64,000 bases of DNA, taken from contig JBNLFG010000003.1 in assembly GCA_050305405.1 (NCBI GenBank), positions 124,001-188,000 of the forward strand, read 5' to 3'. This DNA is from Desulfolinea sp050305405. Lineage in GTDB: Bacteria; Chloroflexota; Anaerolineae; Anaerolineales; Villigracilaceae. The notes beneath the pieces are model-generated. The model ran no database searches. It saw only the letters and a program-made list of their open reading frames with translations, and was not told the origin of the DNA. Shown here in pieces: positions 41,646 through 50,506 of this stretch. The position numbers and the translations under genes are program-made. Numbering within the stretch: the stretch's first letter is position 1; every line of letters starts with the position of its first letter.

Positions 41646-43067
41646 CTAAAGCAATCCAATCAATTTCCACCAAGGAACTTCAATTAGCATAGTAACGATG
41701 AATACCACCACGGTCATTGGGATACCGAGTTTCATAACTTCACGATCAGTGTATCCACCAGCATCATCACCCAAGCCAACCAATACATTCATATGATGGA
41801 AAGGCAAAATCCAATGCATTGCAATTGCGGTGTAAACCATCAAAGCAGGAACAACCGGGTCAATACCAGACGCAGTTGCAAACCCGACCAACGCTGGTGT
41901 CGCGATACCCATCACTGCGATTACACTTCCTAAGAACATGTGCAAAACTACAGCAACAATTGTAATGAGGCCAGCCATCATGAACGGATTGGCAGGGACG
42001 CTATCGGGTAATAATACTGAAGCAATCCAACTGTTCATTCCTGTAATACCACCCACTCTCCCGATGGCGATAGCGGCTGTCAAGAAAAGCAATGTTTCTA
42101 TCGGTACAGACTTCCATTGTGGAGGCTTCAAAATATCGCCAATAGTAGGCAAGCTCATGCCAACGGCTATTGCTGCAGTTACCCATCCCAAGGCAATTCC
42201 ATGTACCGAGTCCGTCATCCATAATATGATCGCTAGCCCAACCCAAAACAGAACGCGCTTTTCTACAGCAGAAAGTCCGCCAAGCTCAGTAAGCTGCGCT
42301 TGGATATTTTCCTTATCAAGCTGGAATTCGCCACTCGGTTTGAAGAGTTTTAATTGCAAGAAGCAGCACAAAGCACTGGCAACTGCGGCAGGGACACCCA
42401 TATATAGCAGCCACTGTAACCAACTGACCTCTTTCCCAGAAAAGCTTACGGCCAGAACATTGATAGCACTGTCACCAGTCAATAAAATCATCGATATTGG
42501 CGCAGAACCGGCAAAAACTGCGAGACCAATGTTCATTGCATCTTTTTTAGGCAGATCAGCGGCTTTGATAATGATAGCCATAACGCCCATAATCAGGAAT
42601 GCTCTCGGCCAAGGATGAGGGATAAGAAAGCTTAAGAGAAATGTCAAAACATACGCTGAGATAATTACGCTCGAGTATGAATTCACAAACTTAAGAACAA
42701 AAGCAAAAGCGATTCTTCGCCCCAAACCAGACACGGTCACTGCGGCAGCGATCAAGTAACCACCAACAACCAAGTAGATTAGTGGGTTGGTAAACATGCC
42801 GAAAGCATCTGTCGGAGCTGCTACTCCGAAAAGCACATACGCAAGCAACATGCCCAGTGAGACATAACCAGGATGGGTAACTTTTGTGGCCCACCAGATT
42901 ACAGTACATAAACTGATTGCCAATCCTTTCTGTCCCTCAGGAGAAAGTCCGTCGAGGGGCAATACCCAAACAATAATGGCTACTAATAAGCCTGCAAGGG
43001 CACCCAGTTGACGTGAGTAGGTACCTAAACTAAATTTCTTTGGCGCAAATGTTGTATTTGCAGTCAT
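41646..43067 (-). CDS. DASS-family (SLC13) anion:sodium symporter
   Basis: This 473-residue polytopic membrane protein has about 12 hydrophobic segments. The N-terminal half contains GDSAINVLAVSF-type segments, and the C-terminal half LHMFLGSVIAVMGIATPAL and MHWILPFHHMNVLVG, typical of divalent anion:Na+ symporters for di- or tricarboxylates and sulfate. Its place inside a hydroxyarylic acid decarboxylase cluster suggests uptake of an aromatic or phthalate-like acid, or export of the product; the substrate is unproven. Confidence 0.85.
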   Translation of the reverse strand: MTANTTFAPKKFSLGTYSRQLGALAGLLVAIIVWVLPLDGLSPEGQKGLAISLCTVIWWATKVTHPGYVSLGMLLAYVLFGVAAPTDAFGMFTNPLIYLVVGGYLIAAAVTVSGLGRRIAFAFVLKFVNSYSSVIISAYVLTFLLSFLIPHPWPRAFLIMGVMAIIIKAADLPKKDAMNIGLAVFAGSAPISMILLTGDSAINVLAVSFSGKEVSWLQWLLYMGVPAAVASALCCFLQLKLFKPSGEFQLDKENIQAQLTELGGLSAVEKRVLFWVGLAIILWMTDSVHGIALGWVTAAIAVGMSLPTIGDILKPPQWKSVPIETLLFLTAAIAIGRVGGITGMNSWIASVLLPDSVPANPFMMAGLITIVAVVLHMFLGSVIAVMGIATPALVGFATASGIDPVVPALMVYTAIAMHWILPFHHMNVLVGLGDDAGGYTDREVMKLGIPMTVVVFIVTMLIEVPWWKLIGLL

Positions 43068-43110
43068 TTTATTATCCTTGTGATATTATTCTTCTACATT
43101 TTTGAAAGTC

Positions 43111-43142
43111 CTGGAGAGAGGCCAATTCGGCTCTCTCTCCAG
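43111..43142. promoter_or_regulatory. Intercistronic hairpin between vdcD-like and DASS genes
   Basis: CTGGAGAGAGGCC pairs with GGCTCTCTCTCCAG with one bulge around AATTC. No T-run follows; it may tune relative expression of the transporter. Confidence 0.45.
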
Positions 43143-43161
43143 GGCAGCCTTGGTTTAGAAC

Positions 43162-43392
43162 TTAGTCCGTGCTTTTCAGCGGAGGAATGGGGGGGATGAC
43201 CAGCATGTTGGGGATATTTGCTGGCTTTATCTTGAAGCTAGCTTTGTATTTAGCCGGATCAGTCTTATCAGGAGTTTCTGTAGACCGCCAAGAATACCAG
43301 CAGGTTTCACAGACATATACTTCCCAAACATCTCCTTCAGGAGATTTTGTCATCAATTCAACAGTTTCTGAATCACATCGAGGGCAAATCAT
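43162..43392 (-). CDS. Hydroxyarylic acid decarboxylase subunit D (VdcD/BsdD-like)
   Basis: This 76-residue protein starts MICPRCDSETVELMTKSP and has CETCWYSWRSTE, giving a CxxC...CxxC zinc-ribbon, and ends with the IPPIPPLKSTD tail. This matches the small D subunit of non-oxidative hydroxyarylic acid decarboxylases (vanillate/phenol/4-hydroxybenzoate type). It lies 34 bp after the UbiD-like C subunit. Its exact role in the B-C-D complex is not established. Confidence 0.88.
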   Translation of the reverse strand: MICPRCDSETVELMTKSPEGDVWEVYVCETCWYSWRSTETPDKTDPAKYKASFKIKPANIPNMLVIPPIPPLKSTD

Positions 43393-43426
43393 TGTTTTTT
43401 TCCTTTCTTATTTCAATCCGTATGGA

Positions 43427-44851
43427 CTAGTTGTTGATCTCTTTCAGGAGATCTGCGATTGTTTCTTCCCAAACTTTTGCACCAGCTGGTGCGGTCAACA
43501 GTTCAGTTTCGCGGGAAACAACTTCAGGGGCCTTCGGGGTAGTAGCATCAATAATCAACTTGTTATGCATACCAGGAGGGTTAGAAGATGGATCAAGCGG
43601 CATCCCTGGACAATTCGGAATAATGGCGACATCCTTCCCTGGGTCAACGCGAGTAGTTAGTGCCCACATCACCTGTTCGAGATTGAAGGGGTCGACGAAA
43701 TCGTCTACGACAATAATGATCTTGTTGTAGGCCAAACCATGTGGGGTGGTGAGCAATTTCATGCCCACGGTCTTGCCAAAGCCACCAAAGCGCACGCCGG
43801 TGGACACAACAACGCCGATGCCATGCGTATACATGGCGTTGACAGCCGTAACTTCGGGGAATGATTCTTTTAACTGCGAGTACAGCGGCACAGACGTGTT
43901 AATTGCCATTAGGTAGTCAATTTCTGACCACGGCAACCCAAGATAAAGATTTTCGAAGATTGGGTTGTCGCGATAGGAAATCGCAGTTACTTTAATAATT
44001 GGCTGACGACGGGCACCGGAGTATGAGCCAGGGAATTCTCCGAAGGGGCCTTCTACTTCTCGATAGCGAGGTTCGATATAGCCTTCAATACAAATTTCAC
44101 AGCCAGCAGGAATATCGAAACCAAGCGTGGGAGATTTGGTTACTTCAGCAGGCACACCGTCATAGAGCGCGCCAACAAAATCATATTCAGATTGGTCGTA
44201 CTTGATCGGGGTCGAGGCCATGAAGGTGGTCATTGGATCATTGCCTAAACATACGGCAATCGGCAACGGTTGATTCAGTTCTTCCGCTTTAGAGAGCTGA
44301 ATGCCAATATCATGGAAAGGCAGCGGCTGAATACCCAATTTATCTTTGCCCTTAATCTGAATGCGGTAAGTTCCTACATTCTGTTTTCCCCAGTTATCCA
44401 TGTCGTTGGGGTCGCGGGTGATAATGCTGGCCTTTGAAAGATAGAAGCCAGCATCGTAAGTGTTGATACGGTATGCGGGAACTACGTCAAAGATATTAAT
44501 GTTTTCCGTGATCGTATTCTGTTTGACGGGGGCATCGTCCACGTGAACCGCCGGTACAGGATATTTTTCCCAGCGACGAGCCATTTCCAGAAATTGCTCT
44601 TTGATCGGAGTGTTTTTATCCATCCCCATCATCAGAGCATGGTTGGCCCAAGAGCCATGTACATTCGTGACAACCGGGTTCTTATAGCCTCGAACTTTTT
44701 CAAACAGCACCGCAGGACCATTGGTAAGGTTCGCTGAAGCACGCCCAGCTGCACCAATATTTGGTTCCGGATCTACTTCTTCTTTAATACGGACAAGTTG
44801 CCCCTCTGCTTCCAACTTATCCAAGAATTCACGTAAGTTTTTGTAAGCCAT
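43427..44851 (-). CDS. UbiD-family hydroxyarylic acid decarboxylase, catalytic subunit C
   Basis: This 474-residue prenyl-FMN-dependent (de)carboxylase shows family features NLREFLDKLEAEGQLVRI, NWGKQNVGTYRIQIKGKDKLGIQ (in part), EGPFGEFPGSYSGAR and the expected conserved E/R residues. With VdcD- and UbiX-like partners it matches the VdcBCD/BsdBCD arrangement, which decarboxylates vanillate or 4-hydroxybenzoate, or carboxylates phenols in reverse. AAGGAGTAACA precedes the ATG. It is the first gene of the island operon. Confidence 0.92.
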   Translation of the reverse strand: MAYKNLREFLDKLEAEGQLVRIKEEVDPEPNIGAAGRASANLTNGPAVLFEKVRGYKNPVVTNVHGSWANHALMMGMDKNTPIKEQFLEMARRWEKYPVPAVHVDDAPVKQNTITENINIFDVVPAYRINTYDAGFYLSKASIITRDPNDMDNWGKQNVGTYRIQIKGKDKLGIQPLPFHDIGIQLSKAEELNQPLPIAVCLGNDPMTTFMASTPIKYDQSEYDFVGALYDGVPAEVTKSPTLGFDIPAGCEICIEGYIEPRYREVEGPFGEFPGSYSGARRQPIIKVTAISYRDNPIFENLYLGLPWSEIDYLMAINTSVPLYSQLKESFPEVTAVNAMYTHGIGVVVSTGVRFGGFGKTVGMKLLTTPHGLAYNKIIIVVDDFVDPFNLEQVMWALTTRVDPGKDVAIIPNCPGMPLDPSSNPPGMHNKLIIDATTPKAPEVVSRETELLTAPAGAKVWEETIADLLKEINN

Positions 44852-45196
44852 TGTTACTCCTTATAATTTAAATTTATGTTTAGCTCATTTAGTGAACATA
44901 CTGTGATGAAAAAATCAAAAAATATCTTCTATAAACACCTCCCTAAAACTTTGAGCATCATTGGGGTTTCACTCTGCGAAACTTTAGGTTCGCCTGCTGA
45001 TCTCGCAGACTCCAACTTTGCAGAATTCAAGACAATTAATAGGCCATTTTGGAAGCACGATGCGGAAAAAAAGTTTTTTAACCAAAAAGCCCGCCGTTTT
45101 TCTCGAACCTGGTTGGTTCTTGAAAAACGGCGGGCTTTGCCGCAATCAAATGCGCTATACCTTATCAAGGTGTATTTACCTCATCAAATGTATTTA
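44852..45196. other. iclR-ubiD intergenic region with IclR terminator
   Basis: These 345 bp hold no gene. A 13-bp hairpin (GCCCGCCGTTTTT at 45090-45102 with AAAAACGGCGGGC at 45123-45135) followed by a T-run on the minus strand terminates iclR. Nearer ubiD lies a GTTTC-N7-GAAAC inverted repeat (around 44968) that could be a regulator site for the decarboxylase operon; this is weak. Confidence 0.6.
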
Positions 45197-45967
45197 TTAA
45201 TTGTTTTTGTCCAGCTTCATTGATATTGCTTTACTGGCTCTGGAGAGCAATTTTATCACTAGTTCTTTCTTTTCACAAGACATTCTGGAGGTAGGAGCTA
45301 CAACCCCTACCAAGCCAAATATTTGAGAGCCATTCACAAAAATAGGAAAACCCACCCCTGTAACACCATCAATAAACTCCTCATTGTCAATGGCATAACC
45401 CTGTTCACGTATACTAGCAATATCATCAAGAAAACTAGCCCTATCTGTAATCGTTTTCATACTATATGAAGGAATTACAGATGGAAGTTGATTTTGAAGT
45501 ATATCTTCTTCGAGATATGCAAGAATCGTTTTTCCTAAGCCGTAATGCAATGGACGACGATATCCGACAAGCGTCCCCAAATGAACTGTACCAATCCCTT
45601 CAATTTTATGAAGATAGATTTGCTGTTCTTCTTCTAGTTGTGCCAGAATAACTGTTTCATTAATTTGATTACAAATGCTTTCCATATATTGTCGGGCAAC
45701 TTTGAGGAGAGCAAGATTCTCTCCAGCAACAGTGCCTAATTCAAAAGCACGTACATCAAGCTCGTAGGTTTTTTGAGCAGGGTTGTATTTAATGAAATGA
45801 TTGTGTTCTAAAGTGTACAACATACGCTTTGCAGTTGCTTTATTCAACATACACCTTTGCGTAAATTCAGAAAAGCTCATCTCCGGTTGATCAATAAATT
45901 TGAGCAACACAGTTAAACCACGATCAAGGCTATTAATTAGATATTTTGACGAGTCTGTTGATGTCAT
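45197..45967 (-). CDS. IclR-family transcriptional regulator
   Basis: This 256-residue regulator has a winged helix (about residues 10-75: SLDRGLTVLLKFI, FTQRCMLNKATAKRMLYTLEHNHFI in part) and a C-terminal IclR ligand domain (about 85-250: VGYRRPLHYGLGKTILAYL, REQGYAIDNEEFIDGVTGVGFPI in part). It lies upstream of the decarboxylase genes on the same strand with its own terminator. IclR proteins often regulate aromatic-acid catabolism, so control of the ubiD operon is likely. Confidence 0.9.
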   Translation of the reverse strand: MTSTDSSKYLINSLDRGLTVLLKFIDQPEMSFSEFTQRCMLNKATAKRMLYTLEHNHFIKYNPAQKTYELDVRAFELGTVAGENLALLKVARQYMESICNQINETVILAQLEEEQQIYLHKIEGIGTVHLGTLVGYRRPLHYGLGKTILAYLEEDILQNQLPSVIPSYSMKTITDRASFLDDIASIREQGYAIDNEEFIDGVTGVGFPIFVNGSQIFGLVGVVAPTSRMSCEKKELVIKLLSRASKAISMKLDKNN

Positions 45968-46684
45968 TGATTGTCCTTAGGTTGGCATTGCCACATAGTA
46001 TTGAACGAAAGCAAAACACAAAACATTTTATGAATGCAGTTTACTCCAAATAATATAGCTAGCTCGTTGGCATAAGTAAGAGGATATTCTTCTTAAACTT
46101 ATTTGACAAATTTATGCCAGCCCCTAATGATGCGTAATTAGACGCTATTTTCTATTAGACATCTTGTAAAAGTCATCCTGTGTATTCGAGATTGTAAACA
46201 GAAGCAATGAGTTTTTGTCCAATAGGGTATGACGTATCACATCCAGAACATAAAAATCATAAAGTTATAAGTTCAACCTCGTAAAAATACCAAAAGCATC
46301 TGAATAGATGCCTTTTTATATAGTGAAAAAAATCAAACCTATGTTTTCAATTTATGATTAAGATAATACTGTGAACCACTCCCCATTAAAATTTAAAACA
46401 ATATGATATTTGGTAGGTCTAGATTTGAGAAGATAATCTCACAATAACAGAAGATAATCGTTTTTATAAACTTTCTCTTAAAAAACGAGGCGCCAAACTC
46501 CTTATTTCAACGAGTTTGGCGCTCTTCGGTATTCTGTCGGGGCGCCGGAATTTGAATTAGGATACCAAATTCGCTTACCGTATAAACCAAAATTCTTCAT
46601 TTAGAGTAGTTTGGGGCTATGCGGTGTCACTACTTTGGGGCTATGAATAGTTTATTTATAACGCAAGCATGGTGTTTGAAAATA
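45968..46684. other. Gene-free AT-rich stretch containing the inner island junction
   Basis: These 717 bp hold no supported gene. They contain a small terminator-like hairpin (GCATCT-GAAT-AGATGC then T5, 46296-46317), a second hairpin (GGCGCCAAACTC / GAGTTTGGCGCT, 46489-46523), and the second att-like junction annotated separately. Confidence 0.6.
46430..46645. repeat. Inner island junction: second tRNA-Pro 3'-end copy (att-like)
   Basis: TCTGTCGGGGCGCCGG-A-ATTTGAA (46533-46556) is the tRNA-Pro 3' end with one change. It is followed by the same element-end sequence as at 39552 onward, including two TTTGGGGCTAT repeats 24 bp apart (46610 and 46634). The preceding GAGAAGATAATCTC at 46430 matches the outer junction. 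The terminator next to it differs from the one at the tRNA and the outer copy. Confidence 0.8.
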
Positions 46685-47098
46685 TTATGCAGTTATCACC
46701 CGTAGTCTGTCGCTCACTCTCCCCCATACCTTCCCAACGACCAGCGCCGCACCGAAACCAACCACGATGCCTGCTACAATGCCAACAATCATTCCCCAAG
46801 CCTGACCGGCATAACCGCCTGCCATGCGCCCTAGCCACATTGCAGAAAGCATGATAAGCGCGAGGCCGAGCAGGTCTATGGTGGTGTTACGCGCAAATTG
46901 CACGTTGGTGAACTCGTCTTTTTGCTTGGTTTCCCAGTTGCCGTGTATGGTAAAAAGAATAGCCGTCCCAATACCAAAGACAAGTATGATAGTTGATAGC
47001 ATCTGTGCTGAATCCCGCTGGAAGATCAGCATGACCAGCAAAATAAAGACCAATGAAATTGAGATAATGGGAGCGTTTTTTTGGAGAATTTGTATCAT
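46685..47098 (-). CDS. Small membrane protein of the island (four-helix), unknown function
   Basis: This 137-residue protein has hydrophobic helices at about residues 8-27, 33-50, 74-92 and 96-120, and a conserved loop HGNWETKQKDEFTNVQFARNTTIDLLG (in segments). A paralogue lies at 48656-48961 with the same loop (HSNWETKENDELTNTQF) and LSAMWLGRMAGGYAGQ. No family is recognised. Confidence 0.75.
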   Translation of the reverse strand: MIQILQKNAPIISISLVFILLVMLIFQRDSAQMLSTIILVFGIGTAILFTIHGNWETKQKDEFTNVQFARNTTIDLLGLALIMLSAMWLGRMAGGYAGQAWGMIVGIVAGIVVGFGAALVVGKVWGRVSDRLRVITA

Positions 47099-47121
47099 TC
47101 TTTAGTTCCTGTCAACTTTTA

Positions 47122-48573
47122 TTACGGAATTATCAACCAACCATAAAATACCATATCATAGCTTGTAGCACCACCTTGAGGAGGGTTGGCAATATCTATT
47201 GCAGGTGCTACATAGTGGACTTTTCCATCATCTAATGACATTGCAAAATACCCGGGCGGTTTATTTACGTCAAAATCCAGAACGGTATCGAAAAAGGCAT
47301 AATACAGTAACCAGTTTCCATCAGGGGAAATGTCAACAAATTCAGTGTTACGATACCAAGTACGCTCAAAGATATAAGTTTCTCCTGTAACCAGATCGAA
47401 CCGCCCTACAAGATAGCTGTTTTCATTCCTATCATTTGAGCTGTCATAGGATAATGTATTCCAAACAAACTCATTTCTAGCAGGACTCCAAATGATTTGA
47501 GGGGTTGATTTTGGGTTATCAGGAAAAGCTAACGGTAAATCGAGTGTCACCCCTTGAGTACAAATTTCTTCATCCAACACACAATCAATATCAGCAATAT
47601 AAATACGATATCCTGATATTGATGCCTGATAGTCAATATCTAATATGATTTTGGACCAATCAGGAGATACGGACAAGATATTCGCTGCACTACTCTTTCC
47701 ATTTTGATCAGAAAGGAAAATTGTCTTACAGACCATTTCATCATCATCTACCGAAAGAAAACAATGGTACTTGTACTTGGGATGAGGTGTAGGACAGCTA
47801 TACAACAAATGTTTATCATCTGATGACCAGAATATTGTTGGTGGGTATACTGCTTCTCTAGGACAATATGGCAAGTGATATGCTTTAGTCTCATTGCCTG
47901 GTTTCAAACTTATTAGATTCAAATAACCGATTTCTACTGCTCTCGTTGTTGTACATTCTACAGCAATCCAATTGCCCTGATGGGAAAAATAAGGTGCAAA
48001 ACACAAGTCGGTTGGGGTTAGTCTCCATGAATTCAACGGGTTTCCAACGAGGTCGGTTAACAAGATAACATATTCTTCTTCTAGAAGCGAGTTGGCTCCA
48101 TACCCATTAGGCAAAGCAGAAAAGGCAAAGCTAGATGGTTGTCCTGCTTGGAAATGCACAGATCTTGGATATGTGTCATAAGAAGTAGATGGAGAAAGGG
48201 TATCAGAGAAATCAAACAGAATACCTTGTGCTTTTCCATCCAACGATGCGTACTTAAGACTTTCGCCATAGTTAGCATAGATTACATAAGTACCAGGAAT
48301 GTTCGGAATAGAGCCGGTTGCCTCGATGAAATTAGGTGGTTCGCTTTTTTCAAAAGCCACCATTTTCGTTTCGTGAAAAACAAATGGAGCCGGCAGGGGG
48401 GATTCTGGTGTACTGGCCACGATCACAGGTTGAAAAGGCAAAGGAGACGGGGATGGAGATGGAGAAAGCACACTCTTCACTGTGGGCGTAGTTATTGCCT
48501 GCGGTTTTGGTGATGTGTTGCTACATGAAACGACAAAAAACACAATGGGGAAGATAAAGAAAACCTTTTTCAT
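47122..48573 (-). CDS. Lipoprotein with TolB/WD40-like beta-propeller repeats
   Basis: The 483-residue protein has a lipoprotein signal (VVSC lipobox at about residue 17) and a Pro/Ser linker (SPSPSPSPLP). It then carries propeller-type repeats seen as SSDDKHLLYSC, SPDWSKIILDI, SPARNEFVWN and SPDGNWLLYY. It is probably surface-exposed. No catalytic motif is visible. It belongs to the right-hand segment of the tRNA island. Confidence 0.8.
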   Translation of the reverse strand: MKKVFFIFPIVFFVVSCSNTSPKPQAITTPTVKSVLSPSPSPSPLPFQPVIVASTPESPLPAPFVFHETKMVAFEKSEPPNFIEATGSIPNIPGTYVIYANYGESLKYASLDGKAQGILFDFSDTLSPSTSYDTYPRSVHFQAGQPSSFAFSALPNGYGANSLLEEEYVILLTDLVGNPLNSWRLTPTDLCFAPYFSHQGNWIAVECTTTRAVEIGYLNLISLKPGNETKAYHLPYCPREAVYPPTIFWSSDDKHLLYSCPTPHPKYKYHCFLSVDDDEMVCKTIFLSDQNGKSSAANILSVSPDWSKIILDIDYQASISGYRIYIADIDCVLDEEICTQGVTLDLPLAFPDNPKSTPQIIWSPARNEFVWNTLSYDSSNDRNENSYLVGRFDLVTGETYIFERTWYRNTEFVDISPDGNWLLYYAFFDTVLDFDVNKPPGYFAMSLDDGKVHYVAPAIDIANPPQGGATSYDMVFYGWLIIP

Positions 48574-48655
48574 GGCTCTGCTTTCCTATGAGATTTCATA
48601 AGTACTAAAGTCTACCCAGAGCGAAGTACCAAAATCAACAGCCATGCTCCCAACA

Positions 48656-48961
48656 TCATCCCCCAATGCGCTGACCAGCATAGCCACCTGCCATACGCCC
48701 CAGCCACATAGCAGAGAGCATGACCAACGCAAACCCAAGTAGGTCTATAAAAGTGTTTCGGCCAAATTGGGTGTTAGTAAGCTCATCGTTTTCTTTAGTT
48801 TCCCAATTGCTATGCATAGTGGAAATAATCGCTGCCCCAAGACCAAGAATCATTATAGAAATTGAACTTGCTATAGGCACAGAAGAAGCTAAGGTAATCA
48901 CCAGTATAATCAGAAGAAAAATAGAGATGACAGGAGCGTACTTTTGAAGGGGTTTTAGCAT
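48656..48961 (-). pseudogene. Frameshifted paralogue of the small island membrane protein
   Basis: The 101-residue frame matches the protein at 46685-47098 up to LSAMWLGRMAGGYAGQ, then stops after RIGG. In another frame the sequence continues HWGMMLGAWLLILVLRSG, which resembles the paralogue's AWGMIVGIVAGIVVG. A small indel at about 48661-48668 (CAGCGCATTGGGGG) therefore seems to have shortened it. A sequencing error in the G-run is possible. Confidence 0.6.
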
Positions 48962-49003
48962 AGTTTTTTTCTTATAAACGAATGGTTTGCTTTCGAACAG
49001 GCG

Positions 49004-49627
49004 TTAGTCTGTTTCATGTTTTTGAGTAGGAATGCGTGTTGGTTTAATGTCTCGTGCGTTCTCTAATATCTCTCCGGTATTTGGGTCAATATAAAAAAGC
49101 TCCTTGTATTTATCGCAATCTGATACGCCTAAAGCCCAAACAAGAGGTTCTTTTTCTAAAACCAAAAAACGCTCTAACGTCACTCTAGTGCACATTGCTT
49201 GATTATTTGCAAGCAGGCGACGGGCATTTTCATCAGATACAAAATCAAAAACATCTTTGCTATCTATCGTCCAATCATTAGGAAGTATGGGTGTATGATG
49301 ATATACAGAATGGGGATAAAAAAAAGTTTTAGTTGAGATCGTGCCATCCCATGAAAGGTAAACGCCCAAACTATTTTCATCTTGAGATTGTGAATAAAAC
49401 CCCGCGTCGATAGCATGTGGTCCTGCTTCCGGGAAGAAGTTGATAGTCGCATCCGCTAAATATGCATTGGGTTGCCATTGTTGTGCTCTTTCTAAGAGTT
49501 GAGCGTAGCTTTCACTAAGGGATGGGATTTCGATCAGAATGGGAATATCTTGTTGTGGAGTATTACAACTAACAAGGAAACTTCCCAAAAGCAATATTAT
49601 AAAGAGTTTTTTTTTGTAACCGAGCAT
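49004..49627 (-). CDS. Lipoprotein of the island, unknown function
   Basis: This 207-residue protein begins MLGYKKKLFIILLLGSFLVSCN with an LVSC lipobox. An upstream ATG 8 codons earlier (49651) is possible. AGGACATAAAAAG precedes the chosen start. The rest is a soluble domain without recognised motifs, ending in a Thr/Pro/Lys-rich tail. It is encoded in the right-hand island segment with other lipoprotein genes on the same strand. Confidence 0.7.
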   Translation of the reverse strand: MLGYKKKLFIILLLGSFLVSCNTPQQDIPILIEIPSLSESYAQLLERAQQWQPNAYLADATINFFPEAGPHAIDAGFYSQSQDENSLGVYLSWDGTISTKTFFYPHSVYHHTPILPNDWTIDSKDVFDFVSDENARRLLANNQAMCTRVTLERFLVLEKEPLVWALGVSDCDKYKELFYIDPNTGEILENARDIKPTRIPTQKHETD

Positions 49628-49660
49628 TCTTTTTATGTCCTTAGAGATCATCTCGGATTT

Positions 49661-50059
49661 CTAGTCAATAGGGCCGTTTACACCAAAATTCAGTTCAAAA
49701 TAGCCTGCTAAATCCTCGGGCGTACCTAGCTTTTCATATAATTCAGCTAAATAGTTACTTTTCACGCGATCATACACACGAGGGTTGGTTTCTATAAGAG
49801 CCTGTACATAGTTAGGCTCATAATTCATGATATGTTCATTTCCTCGATATTCGATATCTAGCGCATCAAGAAATTTCTGCACGCCAATTGATTGCGACCT
49901 AAACCCATAAGTGTAAATGCACTCCTTTTCTACACCCGCATTGCCCCAATCTGACATTTCCATCGGATTAGGTTGCTTAAAACTTCTTAAGGATGTTAGG
50001 TCATATCCAGCAATCTCATAAGCCTTAGAGGCTAACTCTATTTGTTTTTTTATATCCAT
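49661..50059 (-). CDS. Hypothetical protein of the island
   Basis: This 132-residue soluble protein is not recognised. It is acidic with several Tyr/Asn-rich stretches and no signal peptide or membrane helix. Its stop lies 33 bp upstream of the lipoprotein start, so the two may be co-transcribed. Confidence 0.65.
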   Translation of the reverse strand: MDIKKQIELASKAYEIAGYDLTSLRSFKQPNPMEMSDWGNAGVEKECIYTYGFRSQSIGVQKFLDALDIEYRGNEHIMNYEPNYVQALIETNPRVYDRVKSNYLAELYEKLGTPEDLAGYFELNFGVNGPID

Positions 50060-50120
50060 CCTGAAATTTTGATAATTGCTAGGATGTTTGGTAATGGTAT
50101 AAAGTAAATGATGCTGATTT

Positions 50121-50204
50121 TGCGAGCGAAGCGAAGCAATCTTCTTCTGGAGCGGCTAGACTGCTTCGTCGCGAATGTATGCTCCTCGCAGAATCATCTG
50201 AGCA
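50121..50204 (-). repeat. Dispersed palindromic repeat, family R1 (inverted copy)
   Basis: Its reverse complement matches 8-92: GATGATTCTGCGAGGAGCAT, GCGACGAAGCAGTCTAG, AGATTGCTTCGCTTCGCTCG. It lies between the last island gene and tRNA-Pro. Confidence 0.75.
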
Positions 50205-50280
50205 TTTAGTCTAAGCCACTACCTATCGTTAAATACAATTTACAAATTATGGCTACAGAATGTACTTAGAGCCACTACCA

Positions 50281-50318
50281 ACAAAAAGGCACAAAACGAT
50301 AAGTTTTGTGCCTTCATT
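50281..50318 (-). terminator. Terminator of tRNA-Pro
   Basis: AAGGCACAAAAC and GTTTTGTGCCTT pair around GATAA. It lies just 3' of the tRNA on its strand and is repeated at the outer island junction (39489-39519). Confidence 0.8.
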
Positions 50319-50326
50319 TATCTCTG

Positions 50327-50401
50327 TCGGGGCGCCGGGATTTGAACCCGGGACCTCTTACACCCCATGCAAGCGCGCTAGCCGGGCTGCGCCACGCCCC
50401 G
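50327..50401 (-). tRNA. tRNA-Pro (anticodon GGG)
   Basis: The minus strand folds as a 75-nt tRNA without encoded CCA. The acceptor is CGGGGCG/CGCCCCG with discriminator A. The D stem is GCGC/GCGC, the anticodon stem CTTGC/GTAAG (one G-U) with loop ATGGGGT and anticodon GGG at 50366-50364, and the T arm CCGGG-TTCAAAT-CCCGG. Its 3' end is the attachment target of the adjacent island. Confidence 0.95.
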
Positions 50402-50506
50402 ATTTGAGCAGGCGGTATTATAGCCCCATTTCATAAATATAGCAACACAAAAAACAAAGTCCTTTATGATAAAATAACCCAATCCCCAAAGAAATCTGGA
50501 GCTTGA

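Noticed and set aside
39400..50326. Integrase, transposase or phage structural genes in the island
   Set aside because: None of the frames shows tyrosine or serine recombinase motifs; only att-like repeats support mobility.
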